Source: Pseudomonadota bacterium (GTDB taxonomy: Bacteria; Pseudomonadota; Gammaproteobacteria; Burkholderiales; Rhodocyclaceae). From it: a stretch of DNA of 64,000 nucleotides. The stretch lies in the NCBI GenBank assembly GCA_018240785.1, contig JAFEFC010000031.1:211502-275501 (forward strand), read 5' to 3'. Both the position numbers and the translations under genes were made by a program. The first letter of the stretch is position 1. The number at the start of each line of letters is the position of its first letter. The notes beneath the pieces are model-generated. The model was not told where the DNA came from. It saw only the letters and a program-made list of their open reading frames with translations, and did not search any database. This document shows, one piece after another, positions 61,855 to 64,000 of the stretch.

Positions 61855-62403
61855 TCAACCCGCCGGAGCCGCCACCGGGCTTCGTTCCGTCGGGCTGCGG
61901 AACTCGCCCTCGCTACGCTCGGTGCTTGGACAGTCCTCGCCCGCTCCACGAAGCCCGGTGCCGTCTCCGGCTAGCCATTGTCGTGCCCATCGGACGGCGG
62001 CTTCGAGGTTGCTCAGGGCAGTTGGTGAAGGCGCCTCCCCCAGTTCCCATTGATTCCCGCGTATGCCCAGCAGCCATGCGGGTGGAGGTTCGCCGTCCTG
62101 CGTGTCGGCGTAGACCTGCAGGATAGCCTCGGGAGTCATCGCGTGGGTGGTGAAGCTGGCGTCGCGCTGCGGGGCGATGCGACGGACGCTGAACGGGACG
62201 TCCGCTGCCATCGACGCGTCGACGAACAGCACGCGCGTGCGGCCGACGAGGTCGAGCGCGTGTTCGACCTGGAGCTGGAAGTCGGTGAGGCATTCGACGC
62301 CGGGGAGCTGCAGCGCGTCTATGGCATCGGCGAAGAACGGGCCGAGGGCGTCGTCGCCGCGGCTGGGGTTGCCCCAGGAGAAGACCAGGGTGTCGGGTTT
62401 CAT
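61855..62403 (-). CDS. hoxW: [NiFe]-hydrogenase maturation protease (HoxW/HyaD family)
   Basis: Endopeptidase that removes the C-terminal extension of HoxH after nickel insertion. 182 aa from MKPDTLVFSWGNPSRGDDAL with the Asp of GDDALGP and ECLTDFQLQVEHALDLVGRT, both typical of the HoxW group, plus LFVDASMAADVPF and THAMTPEAIL. From residue 148 the family sequence stops and an Arg/Glu/Ser-rich tail (GEDCPSTERSEGEFRSPTER) follows, encoded by the inverted-repeat element. About 62 bases after hoxH on the same strand. Confidence 0.88.
   Translation of the reverse strand: MKPDTLVFSWGNPSRGDDALGPFFADAIDALQLPGVECLTDFQLQVEHALDLVGRTRVLFVDASMAADVPFSVRRIAPQRDASFTTHAMTPEAILQVYADTQDGEPPPAWLLGIRGNQWELGEAPSPTALSNLEAAVRWARQWLAGDGTGLRGAGEDCPSTERSEGEFRSPTERSPVAAPAG
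61873..61960. repeat. 88-base element with perfect 13-base terminal inverted repeats inside the hydrogenase protease gene
   Basis: CACCGGGCTTCGT (61873-61885) and ACGAAGCCCGGTG (61948-61960) flank a stretch with further short repeats (CTCGCTACGCTCG). It covers the codons from about residue 148 of the maturation protease and encodes a Ser/Glu/Arg-rich tail. It looks like a small palindromic repetitive element (REP/MITE-like) that has been read through. Confidence 0.8.
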
Positions 62404-62464
62404 GGGGGCGTCCGGAAGTGGCCGAGCGGGCGCCGCGGGAGTGAGCGGCGTCCGCCGGGGGTGG

Positions 62465-63931
62465 TCAGTGCTTGTACTTGCGGTCGAGTTCGTGGCCTTC
62501 GGCATCCACCAGCGTCACTTCGAGCGGCATCTTGCCGAGCGCGTGGGTGGCGCAGGACAGGCAGGGGTCATAGGCGCGGATGGCGACTTCGATGTGGTTG
62601 AGCAGACCTTCGGTGATTTCCTTGCCATCGAGGTACTGCCTGGCGACCTCGCGCACCGCGGTGTTCATCGCCTGGTTGTTGTTGGTGGTGGAGACGATGA
62701 GGTTGGCCATCGTCACCAGGTCGTCGTCGCCCACCTGGTAGTGGTGGAACAGGGTGCCGCGTGGCGCCTCGATGACGCCGACGCCCTCACGGCGGCGCTC
62801 GCCGGTCACCACGAGGTCGCTGCCTTCGATGTCGTCGTCGTGCAGCAGCGCCTTGATGGTTTCGGCGGCGAACAGCATCTCGATCATGCGCGCCCAGTGG
62901 AAGCCGAGGGTGGCGTGCATCGGCTGGCCGCCGGCGTAGGCGACGAATTCGCGGCGCTCGTGTTCGGCGAAGGGGGTGGGGATGCTGTCGCAGTTCTGCA
63001 CGCGGGCGAGCGGGCCGACCTTGTACCAGCCCTGCTCCGGGCCCATGGAGGTGAAGTACGGAAACTTCATGTAGCTCCAGGGCTTCACTTCCTCGGTGAT
63101 CAGCGTGTCGTAGGTCTGGTAGTCGACGTGGTCGAACAGGATGTTGCCGGCGGCGTCCTTGGCGCGCAGCACGCCGTGGTAGAGGTCGAGGCTGCCGTCG
63201 GGCGCGACCATGCCCATGAAGTTGGACGGGAAGTTGCCGAAGCGGTCGTACAGCGCCGGGTTTTGCTCGTGCAGTTCGCGGATGATCTTCACCGCATCGC
63301 GGCTCCAGGCGATCATCTGGTAGGCGTCCTTCAGCAGCTCGGCGCGCTCGGCGGCGGTCAGCGACTTGTTGACGCCGCCCGGGATGGAGCCGGTGCCGTG
63401 CACGCGCTTGCCGGCGGTGTGGCGGATCACTTCCTGGCCGTACTTGCGCAGCAGGATGCCTTTCCTGGCGATGTCGGGGTACTTCGCGGCGACGCCGACG
63501 ATGTTGCGCTGGGCCACTTCCGAATCGAAGCCGAACAGCAGGTCGGGCGAGGACAGGTGGAAGAAGTGCAGCGCGTGCGACTGCAGGATCTGGCCGTAGT
63601 GCATCAGGCGGCGCATCTTCTCGGCGGTGGGCGTCAGGCGGTCGGCGCCGACGATCACGTCCAGCGCCTTGCTCGCCGCCAGGTGGTGCGACACCGGGCA
63701 GATGCCGCACAGGCGCTGCACCATGACCGGCAGCTCCCAGTACGGCCGGCCCTGGACGAAGCGTTCGAAGCCGCGGAACTCGACGATGTGCAGGCGCACC
63801 TGGTGCACCTTGTTGTGCTCGTCGAGCAGGATCGTGACCTTGCCATGGCCTTCGACGCGGGACACGGGGTCGATGGCGACGCGGCGCAGGCTGTCGCTGG
63901 CGACGGTGGCGGTTTCGAGTTCGAAGCTCAT
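62465..63931 (-). CDS. hoxH: [NiFe]-hydrogenase large subunit, bidirectional NAD-type (HoxH)
   Basis: Catalytic subunit holding the Ni-Fe site. 488 aa. N-terminal motif RLCGICPVSHH (Cys 75, Cys 78) and C-terminal DPCLSCATH (Cys 457, Cys 460, His 463) supply the four Cys ligands. The 25 residues after His 463 should be cleaved by the neighbouring protease. Similar to HoxH of soluble NAD-reducing hydrogenases. GAAGGA precedes the ATG; the previous gene stops three bases before. Confidence 0.95.
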   Translation of the reverse strand: MSFELETATVASDSLRRVAIDPVSRVEGHGKVTILLDEHNKVHQVRLHIVEFRGFERFVQGRPYWELPVMVQRLCGICPVSHHLAASKALDVIVGADRLTPTAEKMRRLMHYGQILQSHALHFFHLSSPDLLFGFDSEVAQRNIVGVAAKYPDIARKGILLRKYGQEVIRHTAGKRVHGTGSIPGGVNKSLTAAERAELLKDAYQMIAWSRDAVKIIRELHEQNPALYDRFGNFPSNFMGMVAPDGSLDLYHGVLRAKDAAGNILFDHVDYQTYDTLITEEVKPWSYMKFPYFTSMGPEQGWYKVGPLARVQNCDSIPTPFAEHERREFVAYAGGQPMHATLGFHWARMIEMLFAAETIKALLHDDDIEGSDLVVTGERRREGVGVIEAPRGTLFHHYQVGDDDLVTMANLIVSTTNNNQAMNTAVREVARQYLDGKEITEGLLNHIEVAIRAYDPCLSCATHALGKMPLEVTLVDAEGHELDRKYKH

Positions 63932-63934
63932 TGC

Positions 63935-64000
63935 ATTAATCCTTCGCAGTATTGCGCTCGTCTGGCAACCGGATTCCGTAGGAGATGTAATGGACGCCTC
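63935..64000 (-). CDS. C-terminal end of the gene before hoxH (hydrogenase operon), partial
   Basis: The minus strand is open from the right edge to a TAA at 63937-63935, ending in SGCQNERNTAKD. By operon logic this should be the small subunit HoxY or a related subunit, but the 21 visible residues carry no signature. Only the tail is present. Confidence 0.35.

Noticed and set aside
1-64000. tRNA, rRNA and insertion-sequence genes
   Set aside because: I read through for cloverleaf-like and transposase signatures and saw none; a tRNAscan or ISfinder search was not possible.

Overview
This window is chromosomal DNA of uniformly high G+C with dense, mostly short-spaced genes. The mix points to a betaproteobacterium of the Rhodocyclales type (Thauera/Azoarcus/Zoogloea-like): a soluble-type [NiFe] hydrogenase, a putrescine ABC system, an MhpB-type ring-cleavage dioxygenase with a two-component monooxygenase, a CsgG/DUF4810/DUF799 lipoprotein operon as in Neisseria, and many small lipoproteins. 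This taxonomic call is an inference from gene content; no rRNA, tRNA or marker gene is present. I saw no CRISPR array, intact insertion sequence or prophage.

Layout. 1-6.5 kb: tripartite RND efflux operon (adaptor, pump, outer-membrane factor cut by the left edge), divergent from a TetR repressor across a palindromic operator. 6.5-12 kb: Arg-rich lipoprotein, phosphotransferase-kinase fusion, ScsD-like thioredoxin coupled to a YdjM-like membrane protein, and an Fe-S protein coupled to a small ORF. 12.3-14.1 kb: CsgG-DUF4810-DUF799 operon. 14.1-17.7 kb: AlkA, YeiH with its LysR regulator, YbaK. 18.3-20.9 kb: a coupled operon of a beta-solenoid protein, a GNAT enzyme and an MscS channel. 21-22.9 kb: zinc-ribbon membrane protein, an AraC remnant and an HD phosphohydrolase. 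23.3-28.5 kb: YbhGFSR-like ABC exporter in which the two ATPase halves are separate genes.

29.2-36.7 kb looks like accessory or defence DNA: a DUF4258/DUF2283/XRE module behind a perfect palindrome, and sbcD-sbcC followed on the same strand by a pentapeptide-repeat protein with a TIR-like C-terminal domain. 36.8-40 kb: BON lipoprotein, and a NarX-like kinase facing two response regulators. 40.1-45.7 kb: aromatic catabolism operon (mhpB-like, group D monooxygenase, flavin reductase, AAHS-type transporter, Bcr/CflA pump) with an unusual 5' leader. 46.2-52.8 kb: FrnE, TerB-like and EcsC proteins, a CBS-PAS-GGDEF-EAL protein, a PanE-like reductase. 52.9-54.8 kb: a TIR/deoxyribosyltransferase-like + TPR + SLOG-like fusion, the best candidate for a nucleotide-signal conflict protein. 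54.9-57.7 kb: lipoprotein, GH19-type endolysin-like protein, CreA, MarR. 57.7-61.8 kb: potFGHI. 61.9-64 kb: hydrogenase maturation protease carrying an inverted-repeat element in its 3' end, hoxH, and the tail of the preceding gene.

How the genes work together: many operons are tightly coupled by 4-base ATGA overlaps (sbcDC, potGHI, the solenoid-GNAT-MscS trio, the ABC exporter, the lipoprotein operon). The strongest candidates for undescribed biology are the 18.3-20.9 kb operon, the sbcDC-pentapeptide/TIR-like unit and the TIR-TPR-SLOG protein. Their functions are inferred from domain logic and remain untested.
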